Source: Sandaracinus amylolyticus
Lineage (GTDB): Bacteria > Myxococcota_A > Polyangia > Polyangiales > Sandaracinaceae
NCBI RefSeq assembly: GCF_000737325.1
Contig: NZ_CP011125.1
Span: forward strand, 310,001-374,000
Direction: 5' to 3'
Length of the DNA stretch: 64,000 nt
Positions 14,616 through 24,311 of the stretch are shown here, one piece after another; the first letter of the stretch is position 1, and every line of letters begins with the position of its first letter. The notes under the pieces were generated by a model. The model was not told where the DNA came from, ran no database searches, and saw nothing but the letters and a program-made list of their open reading frames with translations. Both the position numbers and the translations under genes were made by a program.

Positions 14616-17008
14616 TCGCCGTACGCCCAGCGCGCGATGCCGACCGCGCCCGCGCCTCCTGCGCGATCGAACACGCCGCCGGCGAGCACCCCGCCCTCGA
14701 TCGCCGCGAGCGCCTCCGCCGAGTCGCTCGGGCCCACGCCGAGCCCGCTCCACGTGGTGCCGTCGAACACCGAGACGAAGCTCTTCACGCCATCGAAGTC
14801 GATGTTGCCCGCGGTGAAGAGCACGTCGCCGACCGTCTCGAGCGCGACGGGCGTCCCCGTCGGCGCGCCGGTGCCGATCGGCTCCCAGTCGGTCCCGGTC
14901 CACACCGCGAAGCGCAGCACCTCGTCGCGCCCCGAGCTCGTGAACTCACCCGCCGCGACGAGCCGTCCGTCCCACCACGCCAGCGCGTGCACCGGCCCGT
15001 TCAGGTCACCGAGCCCGTCGCCGAACGCCGTCCACCGCGTGCCGTCCCAGCGCGCGACGTTGTTCGTCTCGACGAGCGTGTCGTCGGCGCCGATCGCGCT
15101 GAAGCTCCCGCCGACGATCACGTCGCCGCTCGACGGATCGATCACGATCGCGCTCACGCGCGACGGAGTGAACTGCGAAGGATCGAACTCGTACGGATAT
15201 CCCCGCATCCCGCGCCCGAGATCCGACCACGACGTGCCGTCCCACCGCGCGAGGTTGAGCGCGCGCGCGCCGCCCGCCTCGGTGAACTCGCCGCCGACGT
15301 ACACCACGTCGGGCGTGCCTTCGTCGACCGCGATCACGCGCGGCGCGCCCGGCACGCCCTCGCCGAGACCGCTCCAGTCGACTCCGTCCCACACCGCGAC
15401 GTTGCGGATCGCGATGCCGCTCTCGTCCGTGAAGTCGCCCACCGCGTAGAGGCGCCCGGCGCGCGTCACCGCGAGGTCGTGCACGCCGCCGAGCAGTCCG
15501 TCGCCGACCGCCTCGTAGCCGCCCTCGACCGTGTAGCGCGCGACGGCGTTCGCGCGGATGCCGCCCGCGTAGCGGAAGTCGCCGCCGACGTAGACCTCGC
15601 ACGTGCCGAGGCTTGCGAGCGCGAGCACCTGACCGCCCACGCCGTGGTAGCGCTCGCCCGGCGTGCGCAGGCCCTGCCAGTACGTTCCGTCCCAGCGCAC
15701 CACGCGCTCCACGCCGAGCGTGCCCGCGCGCGTGAGCATGCCCCCGAAGTACACGCTGCCGTCGGGCCCCGCCGCGACCGTGCCCACCGGCCCACCGAAG
15801 CCCAGCCCGCGATCACGATGCAGGCCGCCGCCCATGTCGTGCCACACGGTCCCGTCCCAGCGCGCCGCGTTGAACACCTCGGTCGGCGTCGTGAGCGACG
15901 CGTTCACCGCGCCGATCTGTCCGCCCACGTAGAGCGTGCTCCCCACGAACGCGAGATCGAGCACGACGCCGCTGCTGCCGGGCCCGAAGCGCATCACACC
16001 GTCGCCGATCAGCGCCCACTCGGTGCCGGTCCATCGCGCGACGCCGCCGCCCGTCGTCTCGCTCTCGTCGAGCCGGAACGTGCCGCCCGCGACGAGCGCT
16101 CCGTCCGCGGGATCGCGCTCGAGATCGTTCACGCTCGGGAGCCCGACCGCGGGGAGGCTGCGCGCCGACCATTCGGTGCCGTTCCAGCACGCGATCTTGT
16201 TCGCCTCGATCACACCGAGCGTGGTGAACCCGCCGCCGATGCACACGTCGCTCGCAGTCGCGATCGAGATCGTCGCGACGTACGCGTCGGGCACGAGCCC
16301 CGCGTAGCCGCGCCACGCCGTGCCGTCGTGGTACGCGACGCGCGAGATCGACGCGCCGCCGATCGTCGCGAAGTCGCCGACGACGTAGAGCGTCTCGCCG
16401 AGCGCCTGCAGCTCGAAGACCCCGCCGTCGATCTCGGCGAACGTCGTCCACGACGTCCCGTCCCAGCGCGAGATGCGCGACGCCGAGCCGCTCGTGTCCG
16501 CGCGGTGCGCCGCGTACAGCGCACCGCTCGCGCTCACCGCGAGCGCGCCGACCGGCATCGGAAGGCCCGCACCGAGCGCGCGCCAGCCGTTCGTCGCGTC
16601 CCACGCCGCCACGTTCGACGCGGCCTGCAGGCCCGCGCTCGTGAAGTTGCCGCCGACGTAGACCACGCCGTCCGCGCCGAACGCGAACGCGCTCACGTAC
16701 GAGTTCGCGCCGCCGACGCCGGGGTTCGCGTAGCCGACCGCCCACTCGCCGGTCGCCGGATCGCTCGGCGCCGTGGGCTCGACGTCGGAGCACGGGGGGC
16801 CCGCGTCGCTGCCCCCGTCGGGCGCGCCCGCGTCGCGCCCGCCCGCGTCGCCTTCGCGTCCGGCGTCGGTCGCGCCGGCGTCGGCGCCGGGACCGGCGTC
16901 GGTGTCGGTGAGGAGTGGCTCTCCGTCGCTGCACGCAGCGAGCGAGACGAGACAGGACGCAGTCACGAGCACCCGAGCGAGCCGGCGCGGAGAGAGAGGC
17001 ATCATCAT
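14612..17008 (-). CDS. Beta-propeller-repeat lipoprotein
   Basis: A 798-residue exported lipoprotein. Three ATGs in a row occur at 17002-17008; the first is used. The signal peptide ends in SLAACSDG, followed by a DAG-rich linker of about 50 residues. The remainder is at least ten repeats of about 55-60 residues on the pattern VARWDGTxWxxLGxG, then a loop, then VYVGGxFTxAG, which should fold as one or two beta-propellers. Such repeats are common in delta-proteobacterial surface proteins; no catalytic residues are seen. Its stop overlaps the start of the IgGFc-type lipoprotein gene, so the two are made together and probably meet at the outer membrane. Confidence 0.85.
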   Translation of the reverse strand: MMMPLSPRRLARVLVTASCLVSLAACSDGEPLLTDTDAGPGADAGATDAGREGDAGGRDAGAPDGGSDAGPPCSDVEPTAPSDPATGEWAVGYANPGVGGANSYVSAFAFGADGVVYVGGNFTSAGLQAASNVAAWDATNGWRALGAGLPMPVGALAVSASGALYAAHRADTSGSASRISRWDGTSWTTFAEIDGGVFELQALGETLYVVGDFATIGGASISRVAYHDGTAWRGYAGLVPDAYVATISIATASDVCIGGGFTTLGVIEANKIACWNGTEWSARSLPAVGLPSVNDLERDPADGALVAGGTFRLDESETTGGGVARWTGTEWALIGDGVMRFGPGSSGVVLDLAFVGSTLYVGGQIGAVNASLTTPTEVFNAARWDGTVWHDMGGGLHRDRGLGFGGPVGTVAAGPDGSVYFGGMLTRAGTLGVERVVRWDGTYWQGLRTPGERYHGVGGQVLALASLGTCEVYVGGDFRYAGGIRANAVARYTVEGGYEAVGDGLLGGVHDLAVTRAGRLYAVGDFTDESGIAIRNVAVWDGVDWSGLGEGVPGAPRVIAVDEGTPDVVYVGGEFTEAGGARALNLARWDGTSWSDLGRGMRGYPYEFDPSQFTPSRVSAIVIDPSSGDVIVGGSFSAIGADDTLVETNNVARWDGTRWTAFGDGLGDLNGPVHALAWWDGRLVAAGEFTSSGRDEVLRFAVWTGTDWEPIGTGAPTGTPVALETVGDVLFTAGNIDFDGVKSFVSVFDGTTWSGLGVGPSDSAEALAAIEGGVLAGGVFDRAGGAGAVGIARWAYGE

Positions 17009-17132
17009 CGAAGACGTTGCTCCAGGCTGTGGTTTTTTAACGTGCCCACGACCCGCCCGGACCGGCTCAACTATTTTCGCGACGCTCTCGTGAACGGCGC
17101 GCCGGGGTGCGGGCACGCAGGCGCGAGGCCCC

Positions 17133-17297
17133 ATGCTCCGCTCGCACGTCCGCCCTCGCACCTTCCGCCCGGCGCTGCGCTGGATGTTGCTCGCGCTCGT
17201 CGCGTGGATCGCGCTGGCGTGCGGCGCGACGCGCGTCTCGTCGGCCTCGCGCTCGAACGAGCGCCCCCCGATGGGCTCGCCCTTCGAGCTCGTGTGA
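17133..17297 (+). CDS. Small probable exported protein (54 aa)
   Basis: A 54-codon frame: ATG, a basic N-terminus (MLRSHVRPRTFRPALRW), one hydrophobic segment MLLALVAWIALACGA, then a short polar tail ending FELV. All but one or two third codon positions are G or C, as in real genes here. The hydrophobic segment ends in a Cys but is a poor lipobox (ALAC), so it may be a plain signal peptide or membrane anchor. It is convergent with the VanW gene, whose stop codon begins on the very next base. Function unknown; coding status is likely but not certain. Confidence 0.5.
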   Translation: MLRSHVRPRTFRPALRWMLLALVAWIALACGATRVSSASRSNERPPMGSPFELV

Positions 17298-18077
17298 TCA
17301 GCGCGGGCCGACGCGCACCACGCGCGGCATCGCGTCGTAGCGCATGCGCTCCTCGCGCGTCGTTCCGTCGGGGCGCGTGACCGTCACGATCGCGACCGCG
17401 CCGTCGCGCCCGCGCTCGTCGACGACGCGCGCACCGGGCGCGAGCCGCGCGTCCTCGCTCACCTGCTCGCCGCGCCGGATGCGACGCGCGATCATCACCT
17501 GCACGTCGGGCGACCGCACCTCGTGCGCGCCTTCGATCCACACCCGCAGCACGCCCTCCGCCGCGCTCGCGCGCACCCGGACGGGGAACGCGTGCGGGTT
17601 GCGCACGCGATAGTCGATGCGACCGAACGACACCGTCGCGTCGAGCCCGGGCGACGCGTACGTCGACACGAAGCTGTGGGTGCGGTGCTCGAGCACGTCG
17701 AGGTCGGCGCGCAGCGCCGCGACGTGCAGCGTCGACGCGACCTGACACACGCCCCCGCCGTAGCCCGACGTCACGTGACCATCGGCGATCTCCGGGGCCT
17801 CGCGGAACCCCGCGCGACGCGTGCGCTCGCCGACGCGATCGTTGAACGAGAGCTCCTCGCCCGGCGCGAGGATCGCTCCGTCGAGCCGCGCCGCGGCGAG
17901 CTCCACGTTGTGCGCGCGCCCGGCATGCGCGCGATCGGTCGCGTACTCGGTGGTGTGCTCCCCGACGTTCGCCGCGAACGCGTCGCCGCCGAGCTCGATC
18001 ACCTGTGGGTCGCTCGCGCGCGCCGTCGACACGAGCCCGATCCACGCCACCACCATCACGAACGCACCCGAGCGCAT
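17298..18077 (-). CDS. Secreted VanW family protein
   Basis: A 259-residue exported protein. The ATG at 18077 follows GGCGGAGAG. The signal peptide is FVMVVAWIGLVSTARAS. The VanW domain is seen from about residue 60: NVELAAARLDGAILAPGEE, FNDRVGERTRRAGFREAPEI, GYGGGVCQVASTLHVAALRA with the conserved Cys, and HTHSFVSTYASPGLDATVSFG shifted slightly as RTHSFVS. The end carries a small G5-like or stalk region (VRDER, TVTRPDGTTREER). VanW occurs in some vancomycin clusters but its biochemical role is unknown, and no other resistance gene is nearby. I read it as a cell-envelope protein. Confidence 0.87.
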   Translation of the reverse strand: MRSGAFVMVVAWIGLVSTARASDPQVIELGGDAFAANVGEHTTEYATDRAHAGRAHNVELAAARLDGAILAPGEELSFNDRVGERTRRAGFREAPEIADGHVTSGYGGGVCQVASTLHVAALRADLDVLEHRTHSFVSTYASPGLDATVSFGRIDYRVRNPHAFPVRVRASAAEGVLRVWIEGAHEVRSPDVQVMIARRIRRGEQVSEDARLAPGARVVDERGRDGAVAIVTVTRPDGTTREERMRYDAMPRVVRVGPR

Positions 18078-18250
18078 CTCTCTCTCCGCCTTTCGCGGAG
18101 CGCTCTCTGCAATCCGAGCGGGCCAGTGGCACCGCGGAATCATTCACGAATTCGTTGCGCGCTCCACGCAAGGCTCGCGTACCGAGCAGCTCTTGCGTGA
18201 CACGGAGCGCTCGGTCCTCGCTTTGCTCCGCTGCCTCGCAGGAGGAAGCC

Positions 18251-18817
18251 ATGCAGCTGATCGACGGCATCGCGCGCCTCGCAGGACGGGCCTTGCGCGG
18301 CGTGCGCGCGGGCGAGCGCCAGCTCGCGAAGAACGTGTTGGGCGCGCCCGAGACGATGCGCGTGCACAGCGAGTCCTTCCGTCACGAGGCGCCGATCCCC
18401 GCGGTGCACACCGACTCGGAGGGCCGCAACGTCTCTCCCGCGCTCGCGTGGACGCCGCCGCCCGCCGGCACGAAGGAGCTCGTGCTGCTCTGCGAGGATC
18501 CCGACATCCCGAAGCGCACGCCGTTCGCGCACTGGGTCGTCTATCGCATCTCGCCGGACGTCACGTCGTTCGACGCGGGGATCGTGATCGGCGACTCGCC
18601 GCACGGCGCGATCCAGGGCCGGAGCTCGGTGCGCAAGGAGGGCTGGCTCGGCCCGCACCCGCCGCAGGGCCACGGCACGCACCACTATCACTTCCAGATC
18701 TTCGCGCTCGACGCGCCCACCGGGCTCGGCCCCGGCGCGACGCGCGATCAGGTCGTCGGCGCGATGCGCGGCAAGGTGCTCGCGTGCGGGGATCTCGTCG
18801 GCACGTACACCCGCTGA
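18251..18817 (+). CDS. YbhB/YbcL family Raf kinase inhibitor-like (PEBP) protein
   Basis: A 188-residue protein of the phosphatidylethanolamine-binding-protein fold. AGGAGG lies just upstream of the ATG at 18251. Family motifs: EGRNVSPALAWTPPPAGTKELVLLCEDPDIP with the DPD anion-site residues, FAHWVVYRIS, and GPHPPQGHGTHHYHFQIFALD with the conserved HHYHF. Bacterial members are small soluble proteins of uncertain role that may bind phosphate-bearing ligands. About 45 residues at the N-terminus are an extra basic helix, not a signal peptide. The MpaB-type gene follows after 39 nt. Confidence 0.9.
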   Translation: MQLIDGIARLAGRALRGVRAGERQLAKNVLGAPETMRVHSESFRHEAPIPAVHTDSEGRNVSPALAWTPPPAGTKELVLLCEDPDIPKRTPFAHWVVYRISPDVTSFDAGIVIGDSPHGAIQGRSSVRKEGWLGPHPPQGHGTHHYHFQIFALDAPTGLGPGATRDQVVGAMRGKVLACGDLVGTYTR

Positions 18818-18840
18818 GCCAGCGCGCTCGACACCCGCGG

Positions 18841-18846
18841 TACGCT
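18841..18846 (+). promoter_or_regulatory. Candidate -10 element (TACGCT) close to start codon
   Basis: A TAnnnT hexamer 10 nt before the ATG of the MpaB-type oxygenase gene, which has no Shine-Dalgarno. It fits the leaderless pattern seen elsewhere in the window. No -35 box is clear. Confidence 0.35.
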
Positions 18847-18856
18847 CTCGCGCGTC

Positions 18857-20089
18857 ATGCGGCGACCCACCGAGTTCCGGTACTGGGAGAACCTCGATCG
18901 ACGCATCCCACGCTTCGTGCGCACGCTCGGCCAGCGCGTGCTCGGCTTCGATCCCGCGCCGAGCGACGACGTCGTGCGCACGTTCGCGTCGATGTACTAC
19001 GACGCCGATCCGCTCGCGGAGGCGTACGTCGACGAGGTCTATCTCCGACGCGGCACCGCGATCGGCCGCGAGATGCTGGAGCGCGCGCTCGCGCACGGGG
19101 TCGCGAGCGTCGAGGGCGCGCCCGCGTCGCTGGTGCGCTTGCTCGACGACGTCGAGCGCGACCCCGAGTGGCTCGACTGGGATCTCGTCGAGCAGGGCGC
19201 GCGCGTGTTCCGGCGCTGGAGCACCGACGTGTTCCGCTTCGCAGGCGCGATCACGCTCGCTGCGTACTCCGAGAGCTCCGTCGCGAAGCCGCTCGCGCTG
19301 ACCGGCGCGTACGCGGGCGCGTCGACGAAACATCGCTTCCTCGAGACCGCCGCCTTCTGGATCGCGGTGTCCGAGCCCGGCGGGCTGCGCCCCGGCGCGG
19401 GAGGGCGCCTCTCCGCGATGCGCGTGCGCATGATGCACGTGTTCGTGCGGCAGCGACTGCTCGCACACCCCGAGTGGGATCTCGACGCGTGGGGCGTGCC
19501 GATCAGCCAGGCCGACGCGATGCTCACGCTGATGGGCGGCAGCTTCGGGCCCGGGCTCGCGATGCACGCGATGGGCTACCGCACGAGCGCGCGCGAGATC
19601 GAAGCGACGATGCACTTCTGGCGCTACGTCGGGCACCTCATGGGCGTGCGGCCGCGCTGGTATCCGTCGTCGATGCGCGAGGCCGCGCAGCTCTCGTTCG
19701 TGACGTTCGTGAAGTCGGCGGGGCGCGCGGGCGAGGACGGCAAGATGCTCTGTCGCTCGTACGCCAGCGCGTTCGCGCCCGAGCGCGAGGGCTCGTTCTT
19801 CGCGCGGATGCACGGCGAGCTCGAGCACCGCGTGCACCTCGGCTACACGCGCTTCTTCCTGCCTCCGCCGATCTATCGCGCGAACGGTCTGCCGCCCGCG
19901 GGCGTGTTCGCGCTCGCGCCGCTCGCGCTCGCGCCGTTCGTGCTCGCGCTCGAGACGGCACGGCGGAACGTGCCGGGCGCCGACGCGATCAGCGATCGGA
20001 TCGCACGCGCACGGCGCGAGCGCTGGCTCGCGCGGCACCTCGCGGGGCGCGCGACGGAGTACCGCCCGGTCGAGTCGTTCACGCGCTAG
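18857..20089 (+). CDS. MpaB/rubber-oxygenase family (DUF2236) protein
   Basis: A 410-residue protein of the ER-bound oxygenase MpaB / latex-clearing-protein catalytic family, which uses a b-type haem to cleave isoprenoid chains in characterised members. Visible traits are the VEQGARVFRRWSTDVF helix, a glycine-rich AYAGASTKHRFLETAAFW helix, RVRMMHVFVRQRLLAHPEW with a His that could bind haem, GVPISQADAMLTLMGGSF, and YVGHLMGVRPRWYPSS. No signal peptide is present. The C-terminal LALAPFVLALE segment is hydrophobic. A 78-bp palindrome lies just after the stop. Substrate unknown. Confidence 0.82.
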   Translation: MRRPTEFRYWENLDRRIPRFVRTLGQRVLGFDPAPSDDVVRTFASMYYDADPLAEAYVDEVYLRRGTAIGREMLERALAHGVASVEGAPASLVRLLDDVERDPEWLDWDLVEQGARVFRRWSTDVFRFAGAITLAAYSESSVAKPLALTGAYAGASTKHRFLETAAFWIAVSEPGGLRPGAGGRLSAMRVRMMHVFVRQRLLAHPEWDLDAWGVPISQADAMLTLMGGSFGPGLAMHAMGYRTSAREIEATMHFWRYVGHLMGVRPRWYPSSMREAAQLSFVTFVKSAGRAGEDGKMLCRSYASAFAPEREGSFFARMHGELEHRVHLGYTRFFLPPPIYRANGLPPAGVFALAPLALAPFVLALETARRNVPGADAISDRIARARRERWLARHLAGRATEYRPVESFTR

Positions 20090-20106
20090 TCAACTAGGTC
20101 GGCGAT

Positions 20107-20184
20107 CCGAGAATTCACCGCTGAGAGCACGGAGGGCCGCAGAGGAGAGCGAACCTCTCTGCGGCCCTCTGCGGTGAATCTCGG
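20107..20184. repeat. 78-bp nested palindrome downstream of the MpaB-type gene
   Basis: Two nested inverted repeats. The outer arms are 20107-20121 and 20171-20184, 14 of 15 bases paired with one bulge. The inner arms are 20132-20145 (GAGGGCCGCAGAGG) and 20154-20169, about 13 pairs. The RNA would form a very stable hairpin, but no T-run follows, so it is not a classic terminator. It may be a Rho-independent-like stop, a mobile palindromic repeat, or both. It begins 18 nt after the MpaB stop codon. Confidence 0.75.
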
Positions 20185-20355
20185 TTCCTCGCACGCTTGC
20201 GCGCGAAAGCGAACGATCGTACTGTTTTGTCGACGTGAATGTCGAGAGCGACCTCGCGACGAGGTCACTCGGTCGCGTCGTACGCTGATCGTGGTAGCCA
20301 CGGTTCATCGCGAGTGGTGATGTGTCGCGTTCCGAGGCAGGTCGGCGTGTGCGCG

Positions 20356-20376
20356 AATAATAGAACGAACGTTCGC
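20356..20376 (+). promoter_or_regulatory. Candidate promoter and operator of the thiolase gene
   Basis: An AATAAT box at 20356-20361 is followed at once by the 10-bp palindrome CGAACGTTCG (20366-20375) within GAACGAACGTTCGC. AT-rich runs are rare here, so the box stands out. A dyad at +1 would suit a TetR-type repressor, as is common for fatty-acid genes. AGGAGGAG precedes the ATG. The wider stretch 20185-20355 holds no gene. Confidence 0.45.
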
Positions 20377-20390
20377 ATCGAGGAGGAGCC

Positions 20391-21620
<1,230 letters not shown>

Positions 21621-21621
21621 G

Positions 21622-22981
21622 ATGAGCAGCAGGGCCAAGGTCGTCATCACCGGGATCGGTGCGGTCACGCCGCTCGCTCACGACGCGCACGCCACCTGGC
21701 GCGCGATGCTCGAGGGAGCGAGCGGCGCCGCGCCGATCACGCGCTTCGACGCGAGCGCGTTCGAGACGCGCTTCGCGTGCGAGGTGAAGGACTGGGACGC
21801 GACGCGCTTCCTCTCGCGCAAGCTCGTCAAAGAGCTCGATCGCTTCTCGGAATTCGCGATCGTCGCCGCGGGCCAGGCGATCGCGGACGCGGAGCTCGCG
21901 CTGAGCGAGCACGAGCAGACGCGCGCGGGCTGCATCGTGGGCGTCGGGATGGGCGGGGCTCGAGACGATCGAGCGCACGACGCACAAGATCCGCGACAAG
22001 GGCCCGTCGCGCGTGAGCCCGTACACGATCCCCGCGGTGTGCGCGAACCTCGCGGCGGGACAGATCTCGATCGCGCACGGTCTGCGCGGGCCGAGCTACT
22101 CGACGACGAGCGCGTGCGCGACCGGTGCGCACGCGATCGGCGAGGCCGCGGAGTGGATCCGTCGCGGCCGCGCCGACGTGATGATCGCGGGCGGTGCGGA
22201 GGCGGTGATCACGCCGGTCGGGATCGGCGGGTTCGAGGCGATGCGCGCGCTGTCGCGCCACCCCGGCGATCCTCTGCGCGCGAGCCGGCCGTTCGATCGT
22301 GCGCGCGACGGGTTCGTGTGCGGCGAAGGCGCGGGCGTGGTGGTGCTGGAGTCCGAAGCGCGCGCCCGCGCGCGCGGCGCGCGCATCTACGCGGAGCTCT
22401 CGGGCTACGGCGCGTCGAGCGACGCGTTCCACGTGGCGCAGCCGAGCCCCGACGGCGACGGCTGCACGCGCGCGATGCGCATGGCGCTGGAGGACGCTGC
22501 GCTCGACGCGGACGCGATCGACTACGTCAACGCGCATGCGACGTCGACGCCCGCGGGCGATCTCGCGGAGTCGCGCGGGATCGTGCGCGCGCTCGGGGAG
22601 CGACGCGTCGCGGTGAGCAGCACGAAGAGCATGACGGGCCACATGCTCGGCGCGGCGGGCGCGGTGGAGCTGATCGTCGCTGCGCTCGCCGTCGCGCGCG
22701 GCGTCGTGCCTCCCTCGATCAACGTCGACGAGCTCGATCCCGCGATCGCGCTCGACGTCGTCGCGAACGTCGCGCGCGAGACGCGCGTCGAGCACGCGCT
22801 CTCGAACGCGTTCGGGTTCGGCGGCACGAACGCGACGCTGATCGTCTCGCGATACGCCCGACGCCGTGATGTCCCCGCCGAGGGGTACTTCGGCGCGCGA
22901 TCACCGCGAATTCCGAGCACGAGCCCACACGGACGCGGCGTCCGTGTGGGCGCACGTCGTCGTCGCTCTCATGGACCCTAG
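21622..22981 (+). pseudogene. Beta-ketoacyl-ACP synthase (FabF-like), interrupted by a +1 frameshift
   Basis: Two frames together make one KAS. The first (from 21622) gives VVITGIGAVTPL through GCIVGVGMGG. The family sequence then continues in the next frame as LETIERTTHKIRDKGP and on to the end. The switch is at the GGGG run 21955-21958; removing one G restores the frame. The catalytic Cys (TSACATGAHA), both His regions (NAHATSTPAGD and STKSMTGHMLGAAGA) and the end FGFGGTNATLIVSRYA are all intact. So either the gene is newly broken or the base is a sequence error. The last 41 residues (Arg-rich) go beyond the normal KAS end and overlap a hairpin. It starts 1 nt after the thiolase stop. Confidence 0.85.
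22924..22950. terminator. Hairpin of 13-bp arms at the end of the KAS gene
   Basis: CCCACACGGACGC (22924-22936) and GCGTCCGTGTGGG (22938-22950) are perfect inverted repeats about one central base. The stem is long and stable, with no T-run. It lies inside the Arg-rich tail of the KAS reading frame, which argues that the tail is not a normal protein part and that this is a transcription stop after the real gene end. Confidence 0.55.
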
Positions 22982-23132
22982 ATACCGTGCGTGCTGGGGA
23001 GCGCGCGCGGGCGTGATCTCGTGCTCGCTTCCGCACCGGACCTGGCGTTAGGCTGGCTCCTCTCGCACTTCGGCTCCGCCCTTCCGAGCCCCACGCATCT
23101 CCGTTGTTCGCCGTCGTTCCGAAAGGCCCTCG

Positions 23133-24311
23133 ATGCGTTCGCCGATGAAAGACACCGCACCCTCGATCGTGCGTGGCGTCGACGAATCACCTCGCTCGAG
23201 CGCTCCGCGCGTGTTGATCGTGGACGACGAGCCCGCCGTCGCGGCCGCGCTCGCGCGCGTGGTGTCGGGCACCGGCGCCGAGGTCTCGGTGCTGCACGAC
23301 GCGACCGCCGCGCTGCGCGCGCTGGAGACCACCGAGTTCGACGTGATCGTCTCGGACCTCGCGATGGCGGGCATGAGCGGCACCGAGCTGCTGCGCGCGG
23401 TGCGCGCGCGCGATCTCGATCTGCCGGTCATCCAGATCACCGGCGCGCCCTCGGTCGAGAGCGCGGCGACGGCGGTCGAGCTCGGCGCGTTCCGCTATCT
23501 GACGAAGCCGCTCTCGCCGGACGTGCTGCGCAAGGCGGTGCTCGAGGCGGCGCACCTCCGCTCGCTCTCCCGCGCACGCGGGGGCGAGGATCGCCTGCGC
23601 CTCGATCAGTCGTTGCGTCGCGCGCTGAAGACGCTGCGTGTCGCGTATCAGCCGATCGTGTCGTGCGCGACGCGCGAGACCATCGGGTTCGAGGCGCTGA
23701 TGCGCTCGACGGAGCCCGCGCTCACCACGCCCGCGGCGGTGATCGACGCCGCGGAGAAGCTCGGCCTCCTGCACACGCTCGGACGCCGCGTGCGCAACAT
23801 CGTCGCGGCGCAGATCGAGGACGCGCCGCGCGCGACCGCGATCTTCGTGAACCTCCATCCCTCGGATCTCGCCGATCCCGACCTCTTCGATCCCGCGTCG
23901 CCGCTCTCGCGCGTCGCGCGGCAGGTGGTGCTCGAGCTCACCGAGCGCGCGTCGCTCGAGGCGGTGCCCGATCTCGAGCTGCGCTTCGAGTCGCTGCGCG
24001 CGCTCGGGTATCGCCTCGCGGTGGACGATCTCGGCGCCGGCTACGCGGGCCTCAGCTACTTCGCGCGCGTGCAGCCGGAGATCGTGAAGGTCGACATGTC
24101 GCTGGTGCGCGGCGTGGACGCCGACGTCGTGCGACAGCGCGTCGTGCACTCGCTGGTGTCGCTCGCGACCGGGCTCGGCATGGAGGTCGTCGCCGAGGGG
24201 ATCGAGACCGCCGCGGAGCGCGACTGCGTCGTGCGCCTCGGTTGCACGTACGTGCAGGGGTACGCGCTCGCGCGTCCCGGTCCCGCGTTCCCGTCGATCA
24301 CGTGGCCCTGA
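23133..24311 (+). CDS. Response regulator with EAL domain (c-di-GMP phosphodiesterase)
   Basis: A 392-residue protein. Residues 25-145 are a receiver domain with phospho-acceptor Asp75 (VSDLAMAGMSG) and a Lys in YLTKPLSP. Residues 165-385 are an EAL domain with intact active-site elements: FEALMR (about residue 186), FVNLHP, LELTE, AVDDLGAGYAGL, IVKVDMSL, VAEGIET and YVQGYALA. It should hydrolyse c-di-GMP under phosphorylation control. Its stop overlaps the ATG of the next hybrid kinase (TGATG), so the kinase is its likely partner. A GAAAGG lies upstream of the ATG. Confidence 0.92.
   Translation: MRSPMKDTAPSIVRGVDESPRSSAPRVLIVDDEPAVAAALARVVSGTGAEVSVLHDATAALRALETTEFDVIVSDLAMAGMSGTELLRAVRARDLDLPVIQITGAPSVESAATAVELGAFRYLTKPLSPDVLRKAVLEAAHLRSLSRARGGEDRLRLDQSLRRALKTLRVAYQPIVSCATRETIGFEALMRSTEPALTTPAAVIDAAEKLGLLHTLGRRVRNIVAAQIEDAPRATAIFVNLHPSDLADPDLFDPASPLSRVARQVVLELTERASLEAVPDLELRFESLRALGYRLAVDDLGAGYAGLSYFARVQPEIVKVDMSLVRGVDADVVRQRVVHSLVSLATGLGMEVVAEGIETAAERDCVVRLGCTYVQGYALARPGPAFPSITWP

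Noticed and set aside
11487-15449. Open frame of about 1320 codons on the plus strand
   Set aside because: It is antisense to MoxR and both lipoprotein genes, whose motifs and overlaps are clear. The product is His/Arg/Ala-rich without a domain.
17298-18077. Vancomycin-resistance cluster
   Set aside because: Only a VanW-type protein is present; no vanS/R, ligase or dipeptidase is near. VanW proteins are widespread without resistance.
18141-18160. Sigma-54 promoter before the PEBP gene (TGGCAC)
   Set aside because: TGGCAC is followed by CGCGGAATC, without TTG at the -12 position. The same holds for TGGCAC at about 1528 and 33842.
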